The notes beneath the pieces were generated by a model. It was not told where the DNA came from, ran no database searches, and saw only the letters and a program-made list of their open reading frames with translations. A stretch of DNA of 64,000 nt, taken from contig CAZGCA010000010.1 in the NCBI GenBank assembly GCA_964524145.1, positions 23,316 through 87,315 on the forward strand. The letters run 5' to 3'. Every line of letters starts with the position of its first letter. The stretch's first letter is position 1. Position numbers and translations under genes: made by a program. Shown in pieces: positions 49,919-57,953 of this stretch. Origin of the DNA: CAZGCA01 sp964524145 (GTDB taxonomy: Bacteria; Hydrogenedentota; CAZGCA01).

Positions 49919-52900
49919 TCATTCATGCCTCAATGCAGGCAGGGTGTCTTTCTCCAACGCTGCAAGTATCGAAACGGCCATGCATGCACCGCTGCACAAC
50001 AGAACCAGAAACAGCAGTGCGAGCTGAAACGGAATGGAGACGTCCGAGCCGGCGGACAGTATGGCGGGCGCCATGGACACCGCGGCGGCTATCACGCCGA
50101 CTCCGATGCCGGCCAGGAGCAGAAGACCGTGTTCGGTAAACAGCATTCGTAGAACCGTGCGGCGTTGGTAGCCGAGAGCGTGCAGCACGGCGATCTCGCG
50201 TCGCCGCTCGAGAACGTTGCGCAATACGACGATGCCCATGCCCGCGCCGCCGAGCGTCAGGCCCAGTCCGCCGAGCACCAGAAACATGGCGAGATACGTG
50301 CTTTGGACAACGTAGAATTCGCGCAGGCGTTCCACCGCAGGCACCACGTCCAGTCCGTGACGCTCGTACACCTGTTTGAGTGTGTTTGCAGCGTCTTCGG
50401 CTCCCTCGGTAGCCGTATCGATGAGGAATATCCGGAAACCGCTTTCGGAAGGGTACAACCGCGCGAACGCTTCATCGGAGACCAGTATCGTTCCCTGGAA
50501 GACCGACAGCCGCATCGGTAGCTGTCCCACCAGCTTCACGGTCACCTCGTTCCCGGACTCGTCGCGATAGAGAAGAGTATCTCCGTCGTCGACGCCCGTC
50601 TTCTTGCGCAATCCCCACATGGCGGTGTCCGCGTCGCCGACGAGCGCAGGCACGAGATCGCCCTCAAGCTCGAGGTCGAGCAGGGTCCACAGGTCCTCAT
50701 CTCGATCGTGATGCATGAAGGCGCGAAGTTCTGAGAACGTGTCCGGGTTAACCCCGAGCACACGCGGGGTCCGGGCGTAATTGAGGTTGAGGCAGCTTGC
50801 ATCATCGCCGTCGCGGACGCGAACGGGTACAACCTTGACGTCTTCATCGCCGAGTGCCGCGGCCGGATCATCTTGCAAGGGGACGGTCGCCTCGGCGTAG
50901 AGTTCGAATCCCCCGGTTCCCGACCATCGCTCGCCCGAATGGGCGGCGAGATCCTCTCTCATGGAGGATACGGAGAACACCAGGAAACACCCGCATGCAA
51001 GCAGGCCGGCCACGCTCAGGCTGCGGCCGCGCCGGCGCGCGACGTTCTGTATCGAGACACTTGTCACCGTGGGCTGTTTCGCGGACCGTTTGGACGCCTG
51101 GGCGATCAGAACAAAACGCCAGAAACCCAGTCCCGAGAGCAAGAGAAGGGATCCTACGCCGAAGAAAGGCAGCACAATGTTGCCGGGTTTCGTGGCGATG
51201 ACAGCAATGGCGACAATGATTGCCGACACAAATCCGCATACCGGCAAAGCGAGCGAACGCAGGTACGGGACGCGGCGTTGCCCGGCCACACGTTCTTCGA
51301 GCGTGAAGTCGGCAGAGAGCAGTTCCCGAGCAGTGTGGCGGGTTTGACGCCATGAAGCAACCGCCATCGTGACGATCGCGCAACAGCATCCTGCCGCCCC
51401 GCCCATAAGCGCCGTGCCGGGTTCCGCGTGGTAGCTGATCGCGGCATTCGCTATCGCGCCCTGCCAGAACCGGCCGAGACCGAAGATGAGCGCGCGTGTG
51501 TAGGCGGTTCCGGCCAGAACGCCGACGGCGGAGGCCAAGACCGCGACCGCGCCCGCTTCGGCCAATACGATCAGGCGGATCTGGCCGGGTCGGAATCCCA
51601 GGGCAAGCAACGTACCGAACTCTGCGGCGCGTTGCTGCAGGGTGAAGACGAACAGCAGACCGGTCAGAATCAGCGCCGCAATGATGAGGAAGAAGCTCAT
51701 CCCGAGAAAGAGTCCGCCAAAATCCATGGCTTGCGACACGGCCTCGAGGGCCTGCTCGCGGACCGGCTGAAACGCTATACCCATCTTCCCGGGATCAATC
51801 TCGCGGGTGAGCACGTGCCGGATATCAGCAACACGGTCAGCGGCCGCGTCAAACCGCACCGCGGTCAGGCGACCGAACCGGTTGCCCCACATCGACTGGC
51901 CCGCGTCGAGGCCGACGAACAGTTTCGGTGTTTGTCCGAACTGTTGCCAGTACGACTCGTTGTCCGGGTCTCTGAGGAGCGCTTCCTCCATAGGCATGCC
52001 GATTTCCCAATCGCGGCACCTGTTGACGTTGCTCAAGCCGGGTAACACGGGCATGAGGTCGCGTTCGACGCGCAGGCGATCCATCTCGACGACGCCTCGC
52101 ACGGTGAACGTCCGCGCGGCCTCAACGAACTTGTTGTTGGCAAGGAGTTGGTAGTACGTCACACGGAGCCGGTCTCCCTCGCGGGCATCCAAGTGTTCGG
52201 CCAGCCACCGGTTGATGACGGTTTCGTCGTCACCCAACTCCCCGTATGCGCCTCCGGCCAGCGCAAACGAATAGGGTGTGGTCTTATCGCTTTTGGAGAC
52301 GGTGTTCACAAGGTAGGCCAACGCACCACGAGCCCCGGGTATCGCGAGCGCGGCCCGGGCAGCTTCATCGTCCAGGAACACGCGATCAGATTCGAGTTGG
52401 ACGACGCCGGAGGAGTGCTCGCGCAGCCGCAGGCCGAGATGCTCCAGTTCCCAGCTTTTTCGAACCGCTTCCCCGAGCGCTTCCGGGGTCACGTCCCCAC
52501 GCGACACGAGTGTGTTGACGCGTCCTTCCATAGAAACCTGTTCCTGGAGCCAGCGCAGGCTGACAAACGCATTGTAAGGCGCGATCTGGCCGGCGGTCAG
52601 AGCGTATCGCCCCAGCCCGGTATCCGGTACGATCTGTTTCACGGTGCAGAGCGCACGGACAACGGGTTCATTCTCGCGCGAAGAGAGCGGGGCATCCCGC
52701 ACCATGAGGTCGGGCCGGATGATGCGCAACGACATCTCGTCGCCCGGAGCGAGGCCAAGCGCCGCGGCAAGTTTCTCGTTGACCGCCACCTCATAGTCGG
52801 CAAGCTCGAGCGCGATATCGGGGCTGAAGTCCCAGAACCGGGAGTTGACGCCGAGCACCTGCACCTGGTTGATCTGTGTTGTCGAGCCACCGGGGAGCCG

Positions 52901-53197
52901 GGCAATAGCCATGCCGCGCAGGTGCAACAAAGGGGTTACTGGCGCACGGACGCGGCTTTGAATCGCATCGGGCAATTCTTGTGCAACAAAACGGTTCTGG
53001 AGATCAACGGCGTGCCCAATGTCGCCCAGACGTGCGAGCGCCGTCTGATGTAATGAGTACTCTACCGAGTCGCCGACCAGCAACGCGCCGGTAAGTATGG
53101 CCGAGGCCAGCACGACGCCGCACGATACGCCCGTGTAGATGCGCCAATAGTGGCGCAGACTGCTGCGTATCAACCGTCCTCTCGACACAGTCTTCAT
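49919..53197 (-). CDS. FtsX-type ABC transporter permease, large
   Basis: A 1092-residue membrane protein with an N-terminal helix, a long periplasmic MacB-PCD-like domain, three helices around residues 480-610 (FLIIAALILTGLLFVFTLQ), a second periplasmic domain and a final helical set (VLRNVLERRREIAVLHALGY, the FtsX signature). It is the two-core, fused style of LolCE/MacB-like permeases that use ATP in the cytoplasm to move lipoproteins or peptides out of the membrane. It overlaps the ATPase gene by four bases. It is the last gene of the long operon. Confidence 0.85.
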   Translation of the reverse strand: MKTVSRGRLIRSSLRHYWRIYTGVSCGVVLASAILTGALLVGDSVEYSLHQTALARLGDIGHAVDLQNRFVAQELPDAIQSRVRAPVTPLLHLRGMAIARLPGGSTTQINQVQVLGVNSRFWDFSPDIALELADYEVAVNEKLAAALGLAPGDEMSLRIIRPDLMVRDAPLSSRENEPVVRALCTVKQIVPDTGLGRYALTAGQIAPYNAFVSLRWLQEQVSMEGRVNTLVSRGDVTPEALGEAVRKSWELEHLGLRLREHSSGVVQLESDRVFLDDEAARAALAIPGARGALAYLVNTVSKSDKTTPYSFALAGGAYGELGDDETVINRWLAEHLDAREGDRLRVTYYQLLANNKFVEAARTFTVRGVVEMDRLRVERDLMPVLPGLSNVNRCRDWEIGMPMEEALLRDPDNESYWQQFGQTPKLFVGLDAGQSMWGNRFGRLTAVRFDAAADRVADIRHVLTREIDPGKMGIAFQPVREQALEAVSQAMDFGGLFLGMSFFLIIAALILTGLLFVFTLQQRAAEFGTLLALGFRPGQIRLIVLAEAGAVAVLASAVGVLAGTAYTRALIFGLGRFWQGAIANAAISYHAEPGTALMGGAAGCCCAIVTMAVASWRQTRHTARELLSADFTLEERVAGQRRVPYLRSLALPVCGFVSAIIVAIAVIATKPGNIVLPFFGVGSLLLLSGLGFWRFVLIAQASKRSAKQPTVTSVSIQNVARRRGRSLSVAGLLACGCFLVFSVSSMREDLAAHSGERWSGTGGFELYAEATVPLQDDPAAALGDEDVKVVPVRVRDGDDASCLNLNYARTPRVLGVNPDTFSELRAFMHHDRDEDLWTLLDLELEGDLVPALVGDADTAMWGLRKKTGVDDGDTLLYRDESGNEVTVKLVGQLPMRLSVFQGTILVSDEAFARLYPSESGFRIFLIDTATEGAEDAANTLKQVYERHGLDVVPAVERLREFYVVQSTYLAMFLVLGGLGLTLGGAGMGIVVLRNVLERRREIAVLHALGYQRRTVLRMLFTEHGLLLLAGIGVGVIAAAVSMAPAILSAGSDVSIPFQLALLFLVLLCSGACMAVSILAALEKDTLPALRHE

Positions 53198-53880
53198 CGG
53201 CTCGGCAACAAGAGACCGTCGTGGAGTTCCAACACGCGGTTCATCCGCTGCGCAACATGGAGAGAATGCGTCACGACGAGGAGCGCCATGCCCTCTTCGC
53301 GGTTCAGTTCCAGGAGGAGCGCGGTCAGGTTGTCGGCGCCTTCCTCGTTGAGCGACCCCGTCGGTTCATCGGCCAACAGCAAGCTCGGTTCGTTTATGAG
53401 GGCGCGAACCACGGCAACGCGCTGCCGTTCGCCGCCCGAAAGCTGGCCCGGACGGTAGTCCGCCCGGTCGGCAAGACCCACCCGTTCGAGAAGGCTCCGG
53501 GCGCGTTCTCCCGCCTCCCGCGTCGCCGGGTTGACCAGTGTTGGGACCAGCACGTTTTCGAAGACGGTACACTGCGGCAGCAGGTGGTGAAGCTGGAACA
53601 CAAACCCAATCTCACGGTTGCGAAACTGTGCGGCATCGGTGGGCGTAAGCTCGAGCACGTCGCGCCCTTTAAATGTCACCGAACCCGACGTCGGTCGGTC
53701 CAGTGCACCGATGATGTTGAGCAGCGTGCTTTTCCCGCAACCGGACGGTCCGACAACCGCGACGGCCTCTCCCGGGTCGAGCCGCAGATCGACACCTTTG
53801 AGAACCTTGGCGGGCATTGGGAACGCGTCGTATTGCTTGCTGACCCGGCTCAGTTCGAGTAATGGGCTTGTCTCTTCCAC
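53194..53880 (-). CDS. LolD/MacB-type ABC transporter ATPase
   Basis: A 228-residue ATPase. Walker A GPSGCGKST, Q-loop FVFQLHHLLPQ, signature LSGGERQRVA, Walker B LLLADEPTG and the switch His in VVTHSLHVA are all present. The LolD-type pattern (DRPTSGSVTFKG, RNREIGFVFQ) fits its FtsX partner downstream. The start is placed at a GTG (53880) with GGGGAAA upstream; a TTG at 53916 that overlaps the previous stop is possible. Confidence 0.88.
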   Translation of the reverse strand: MEETSPLLELSRVSKQYDAFPMPAKVLKGVDLRLDPGEAVAVVGPSGCGKSTLLNIIGALDRPTSGSVTFKGRDVLELTPTDAAQFRNREIGFVFQLHHLLPQCTVFENVLVPTLVNPATREAGERARSLLERVGLADRADYRPGQLSGGERQRVAVVRALINEPSLLLADEPTGSLNEEGADNLTALLLELNREEGMALLVVTHSLHVAQRMNRVLELHDGLLLPSR

Positions 53881-53896
53881 AGTAGCTGTTTCCCCG

Positions 53897-55177
53897 CTAT
53901 TCCGCTGGCTCGCCAAACGCCGTTACGGTTCCATCCTCACTCGCCACGATGATCTTTCGGCCGACCACGGCAGGCCCCGTGATCGTGTCGCTCACCTCGT
54001 ACGACCACACCGGGACGCCGTCATCGAGCCGCACCATATGGAGAACTCCGTCCGCGGCGATAACCACCTTGTCCCCTGCAATCACGGGCGACGAAGGCGT
54101 GCCCTCTGTATCGAACGTCCAACGCCGGACGCCTGTCTCGCGGTCGAGCGCGTAGACGTATCCGTCGTTCGAAGCAAACACGACATGGTCGCGGCTGACC
54201 GCGGGAGTCGTGAACACCTCGCCCTCACAATCGTCGTTTACCCATAGCGTATCCCCTGTCCGGAGGTTCGCGTGCAGCACGCGACCGCTTCGAGACCCCG
54301 TGACAACCGTATCGCCGTCAACGGCAACCCCTCCGGCAACTTCAGAGTCAGTGCCGACTTCGACGTCGCGTTCCAATCGACCGTCGGCGGTCGAGAAGAC
54401 GTGAAGAGCGGCGACACAACTGCCGAACACCACGAACCCGTCACCCACCGCGGGCGAACCGTCGCAGCGGCTGACGCCTTCCGTCTTCCAGATCGGTTGC
54501 CCGTCCGCCAAGCCGACAGAGTGCAGCGCACCCTCGTCCTGCGACACCACGATCGCGGCGGCTGTGCCGGCACCTTCCCCTGCTGCGGGTATCGAGGATC
54601 GGTTGGCCGTACCGAGAATCGGTCCGCCCACCTCGTACCGCCATCTCTCTTCACCGGTTGCCGCGTCGATGGCGTAGAGCGTGCCGTCAGCCGTACCCAC
54701 CAACAGTGCGTCGTCAAAACACGCCAATGGGGCGTCAATGACTTCTTCGAGCGGCGTGCCGTCTTCCTTCACGCCCTTTGTCAGCTTCAGGGACCACAGC
54801 AGTTCCCCGTTCAGGTCCGTGGCAAGGATCTCCCCTTTGGCATTTGCGACAAAGACCCGACCGGCAGCCGCTACCGGCGTGTTGAGTACGGCGGCGCCGG
54901 CCCGGAAACGCCACAACGTAACGAGTTGGTCAGGCAGCGTGGCGGATGCCACTCCGCTGAGCGCCGCGTCGCCGTGGTACGTGTTCCACTCGCCGGTCTC
55001 TTCCGGGCGATAAGCATCCCTGGTGTCCCTGGAGGCAATATCAGCGAGCTTCGACTTTGTGTCGCCATCTGAAACCGGTTCTTCGGGACGGTGGGTATAG
55101 ATGATCCAAACCCCAACGCCCAGAGTCGCGATGATGAGAATGATGAAAGCGGACCAGAACGTTCGAGCCTTCTTCAT
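53897..55177 (-). CDS. Membrane-anchored PQQ-like beta-propeller protein
   Basis: A 426-residue protein with an N-terminal membrane anchor (residues 9-27, FWSAFIILIIATLGVGVWII) and seven to eight PQQ-like blades (GRVFVANAKGEILATDLNGEL, DGTLYAIDAATGEERWRYEV). Blades lack obvious PQQ or metal ligands I can name. BamB-like proteins act as scaffolds. It is five bases from the glycosyltransferase gene and precedes the ABC exporter, in one operon. Confidence 0.82.
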   Translation of the reverse strand: MKKARTFWSAFIILIIATLGVGVWIIYTHRPEEPVSDGDTKSKLADIASRDTRDAYRPEETGEWNTYHGDAALSGVASATLPDQLVTLWRFRAGAAVLNTPVAAAGRVFVANAKGEILATDLNGELLWSLKLTKGVKEDGTPLEEVIDAPLACFDDALLVGTADGTLYAIDAATGEERWRYEVGGPILGTANRSSIPAAGEGAGTAAAIVVSQDEGALHSVGLADGQPIWKTEGVSRCDGSPAVGDGFVVFGSCVAALHVFSTADGRLERDVEVGTDSEVAGGVAVDGDTVVTGSRSGRVLHANLRTGDTLWVNDDCEGEVFTTPAVSRDHVVFASNDGYVYALDRETGVRRWTFDTEGTPSSPVIAGDKVVIAADGVLHMVRLDDGVPVWSYEVSDTITGPAVVGRKIIVASEDGTVTAFGEPAE

Positions 55178-55182
55178 AACGG

Positions 55183-56475
55183 TTACGTAGCCTCAATCGA
55201 CCCGTAGACGGCAAGCATATCGTCGGCCATCCGGTCGATGCCGTACCGATCAAGGACAGCCTCGCGTCCCCGCTGGCCAAGCTCGTTCGAGAGGGCCGGA
55301 TCGAGCAGGAGTTTCGTCAGAGCGTTCGCGAGTCCATGTTTGTCTTCCGGAGCGTAGAGCAGGCCGCCGCCCGTGTCGTTCACGAGTTCCGGGAAAGCCC
55401 CGGCATCGGGTTGAACGACGGGCACCCCGAACGCGAGCGCTTCGAGTATGAATGTCCCGGAAGCCTCGCCGCGAACCACCGGCACGGAGAGTACGGTAAT
55501 TGACCGCAAGAACTCCCGCCGGTCGGGTTTCTCAAAACCCGGCACGAACTCTACGTCGCCGTCCATACCGTGGCGCTTCAGTTTCTTCCTCAACCCGGAG
55601 ACGAACGGATTGTCCGCGGTGGTCATCCCGCCGGTAGCCTTGAGCCGGAGATCGCGCAAGCGCCGGTCTTTTTTGAGTTTAATGAACGCGTCCACCAGGA
55701 GTCCAAGCCCCTGGGATTCGCTCATACGGGAGAGGTACCCAATCACCGGCGGGTCGAATTGCAGCGGTGCCGGCTCGACATCGTCGAGTTCGACCCCGAG
55801 CGGGACGACGGTGATTCGGTCGCGGGAGATTCCCATTCGCACGGCCATCTGCTCTGCGTACCATTCACTGACCGCGACAAAGGCGTCGACATCTGAGCCA
55901 CGTTCGGCCATTGCTTGCCAACAGAGCCGGTTGTATGGAACTCCCATCGCGTCAACCCACGTGTCTTCATCCTGCAGCGAGCATACGATGGGCGCTCCGA
56001 TGGACCGTTTAAGCTCGCCGACCAGCCCCAAGAGCAGTGCGTTCGAAATGTGGATAACGTCGGGCCGCTCGATGTCCCTCATCCAGACCATGAGACGGTC
56101 CAGCTCTTTGCGCTGGTTGCCCTGCGGTCCATCCAACATCGAGAGTGTCATCGGGCCCAGGTCTGCCGCGCTGATCGATCCTTCACGGCGTGCCGCATGC
56201 CTGAGCATCCATGTCGCGTCAAACAAACGGTCCACCCAGCGAGGAGTTTTGCGGAATATGCCAAACCGCTGCTGCAAATACGCGTTGATGCCACCAAAGA
56301 ATACGGGCGCATCGACCGTCACGTCGCTGGCGCCGGCAAAGAGCGGGAGATACAACGGAATGATGATCACGTCGTGCCCGCGTGCACGCAATGCCCGAAC
56401 CAGCGCGATGTCACGCACGCAGTTCTGGCAGTAGAAGGTACCGCCGGTGCCGGGTGTGATGTGGACTATTCGCAT
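55183..56475 (-). CDS. Glycosyltransferase family 4 protein
   Basis: A 430-residue GT-B enzyme. MRIVHITPGTGGTFYCQNCV opens the N-terminal Rossmann domain; the C-terminal domain has IGYLSRMSESQGLGLLVDAF and EALAFGVPVVQPDAGAFPEL, the E-x7-E-type nucleotide-sugar site of GT4 enzymes. It begins 10 bases inside the end of the Fe-S/FAD gene. It probably adds a sugar to a lipid or protein carrier; why it is in a redox operon is unclear. Confidence 0.87.
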   Translation of the reverse strand: MRIVHITPGTGGTFYCQNCVRDIALVRALRARGHDVIIIPLYLPLFAGASDVTVDAPVFFGGINAYLQQRFGIFRKTPRWVDRLFDATWMLRHAARREGSISAADLGPMTLSMLDGPQGNQRKELDRLMVWMRDIERPDVIHISNALLLGLVGELKRSIGAPIVCSLQDEDTWVDAMGVPYNRLCWQAMAERGSDVDAFVAVSEWYAEQMAVRMGISRDRITVVPLGVELDDVEPAPLQFDPPVIGYLSRMSESQGLGLLVDAFIKLKKDRRLRDLRLKATGGMTTADNPFVSGLRKKLKRHGMDGDVEFVPGFEKPDRREFLRSITVLSVPVVRGEASGTFILEALAFGVPVVQPDAGAFPELVNDTGGGLLYAPEDKHGLANALTKLLLDPALSNELGQRGREAVLDRYGIDRMADDMLAVYGSIEAT

Positions 56476-57947
56476 AGGTCTCGCTCTTCCTGGTCCGGGA
56501 ACGTCAAAGCCCCCGTCGGACACGCCTCAACGCAGCGGCGCGCTGCGATTCGGAGCCCCTGTTCAAGGGTGCCGCCCAGCGGGACCGCGACACGGACGTT
56601 GAAGCCGCGGCCCACAAACGTGAGCCCGAGCTCCTCGCCGGCACTGCGTGTAATCTCGATACAGAGCCCGCAACGGATACATTTTCCCGGTTCGAACAGC
56701 ACGTTGGCGCATTCCCGTACAGTCTCGACCGGGCTGCGTTCGAAGCTGCGGTATGCGACCGGTCCGGCACCATAGGCCGTGGCATACTCTCTCAGTTTGC
56801 AGGATACGGGAGCCCGGCAGTCGCAATGAAGACACCGCGCTGCTTCTTCCTGGGGACGTCCCCCGTTACGCGAGCGTGCAAGAGACGCTTCATCCGCCCG
56901 GTTAATGACATATCGTTCGAGAGCCTCGGCATCCAGCCGTCCGATCCGGGAATCGTAAAGCTTTCCGTTCGTTCGCAATGCATCGGACCGGAGAAACTTG
57001 TCAGCCTGTTCGGCCGCAGCCTTTCCGTTGGCTACGGCGCGCACGGGTGCAGCCGCCGGTCCTGCAATGAAGGTGGCTCGAGCATCGAGATTGTGCTCGC
57101 CGGCGGTCACAATGACAGCGTCGTACTCTTCATGAAGCTGTTCGAATGGTCGCGCAACCCCAATCTCGCACCGTGTCTCGAACGTCACACCCATCTGCCG
57201 CAAGAGGTTGATCTCACCGTCAAGGACCCGTTTGGGCAGCGCGTCTTCCGGAAGCTCCCGGAATCGTCCGCCGGGCTGGTCGGCCTTCTCGAAGATGTGG
57301 CAGGCATGACCGCCGCGGAGCAAGACCGACGCCGCAGCCAACCCGGCCGGTCCCGCGCCGACAACAGCGACTCTTTTGCCCGTGGCGGTACCGCAGCGAG
57401 GAGCGGACAGCCCGTTTTCGAGGGCCTCTTCAGCCGTCCGGCGGTGGAGCTCGCGGATCGAGACCGCCTCATCGTATCCGGCCCGGCGACAGCTTTTCTC
57501 GCAAGGCGCTTTGCAGACCCAGCCCAAGGTAGTCGGCATCACCAAGTCGCGTCGTGCGATCGTTGCGGCCGAGGCCATGTCGCCTTTCTTGATGTACCGC
57601 AACATCAACGGAATATCCAATGACGCTGCGCAGGCGCGCCGGCATGGTGCCTCGCAATCGCCGAGATGTTCGCTAAGAAGCAACTGCAACACTTCCCGGC
57701 GTGCCGAACGGACCTCATCGTTCATCGTTTCGATGACCATCCCGTCCTCCGCCTTGGCGGAACACGCAGGCAGCATCCGCCCGCTCGCAGTGTCTTTGAC
57801 AACACACACCATGCACGACGTACGCGGGCGTACACCCGGTGCATGGCACAACGTCGGGATCTCCGCACCTACCAACTCCGCGGCCTGAAGCAGGGTCACT
57901 TCCTCGTCAACCTCAACGTGTTTCCCGTCAATCGTCAACTTTGGCAT
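56466..57947 (-). CDS. 2Fe-2S / NuoG-N / FAD oxidoreductase subunit
   Basis: A 493-residue Fe-S flavoprotein. Residues 1-80 are a plant-type 2Fe-2S domain (LCHAPGVRPRTSCMVC, LPAC). EHLGDCEAPCRRAC is the His/Cys 4Fe-4S site of NuoG, and VCKAPCEKSCRR a GltD-type cluster. VAVVGAGPAGLAAA is the FAD/NAD site, but the usual second Rossmann (NADPH) domain is missing, so the flavin half is short. The end has CIRCGLC and CVEACPTGAL, another cluster. It is seven bases from the NuoEF-type gene and likely forms its complex partner, as HydA/NuoG-like subunits do. Confidence 0.82.
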   Translation of the reverse strand: MPKLTIDGKHVEVDEEVTLLQAAELVGAEIPTLCHAPGVRPRTSCMVCVVKDTASGRMLPACSAKAEDGMVIETMNDEVRSARREVLQLLLSEHLGDCEAPCRRACAASLDIPLMLRYIKKGDMASAATIARRDLVMPTTLGWVCKAPCEKSCRRAGYDEAVSIRELHRRTAEEALENGLSAPRCGTATGKRVAVVGAGPAGLAAASVLLRGGHACHIFEKADQPGGRFRELPEDALPKRVLDGEINLLRQMGVTFETRCEIGVARPFEQLHEEYDAVIVTAGEHNLDARATFIAGPAAAPVRAVANGKAAAEQADKFLRSDALRTNGKLYDSRIGRLDAEALERYVINRADEASLARSRNGGRPQEEAARCLHCDCRAPVSCKLREYATAYGAGPVAYRSFERSPVETVRECANVLFEPGKCIRCGLCIEITRSAGEELGLTFVGRGFNVRVAVPLGGTLEQGLRIAARRCVEACPTGALTFPDQEERDLCE

Positions 57948-57953
57948 GGCCGG

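Noticed and set aside
51428..53053. Plus-strand frames of 205 and 301 codons over the FtsX-type permease
   Set aside because: Antisense shadows of a membrane-protein gene with clear helices and the FtsX signature.
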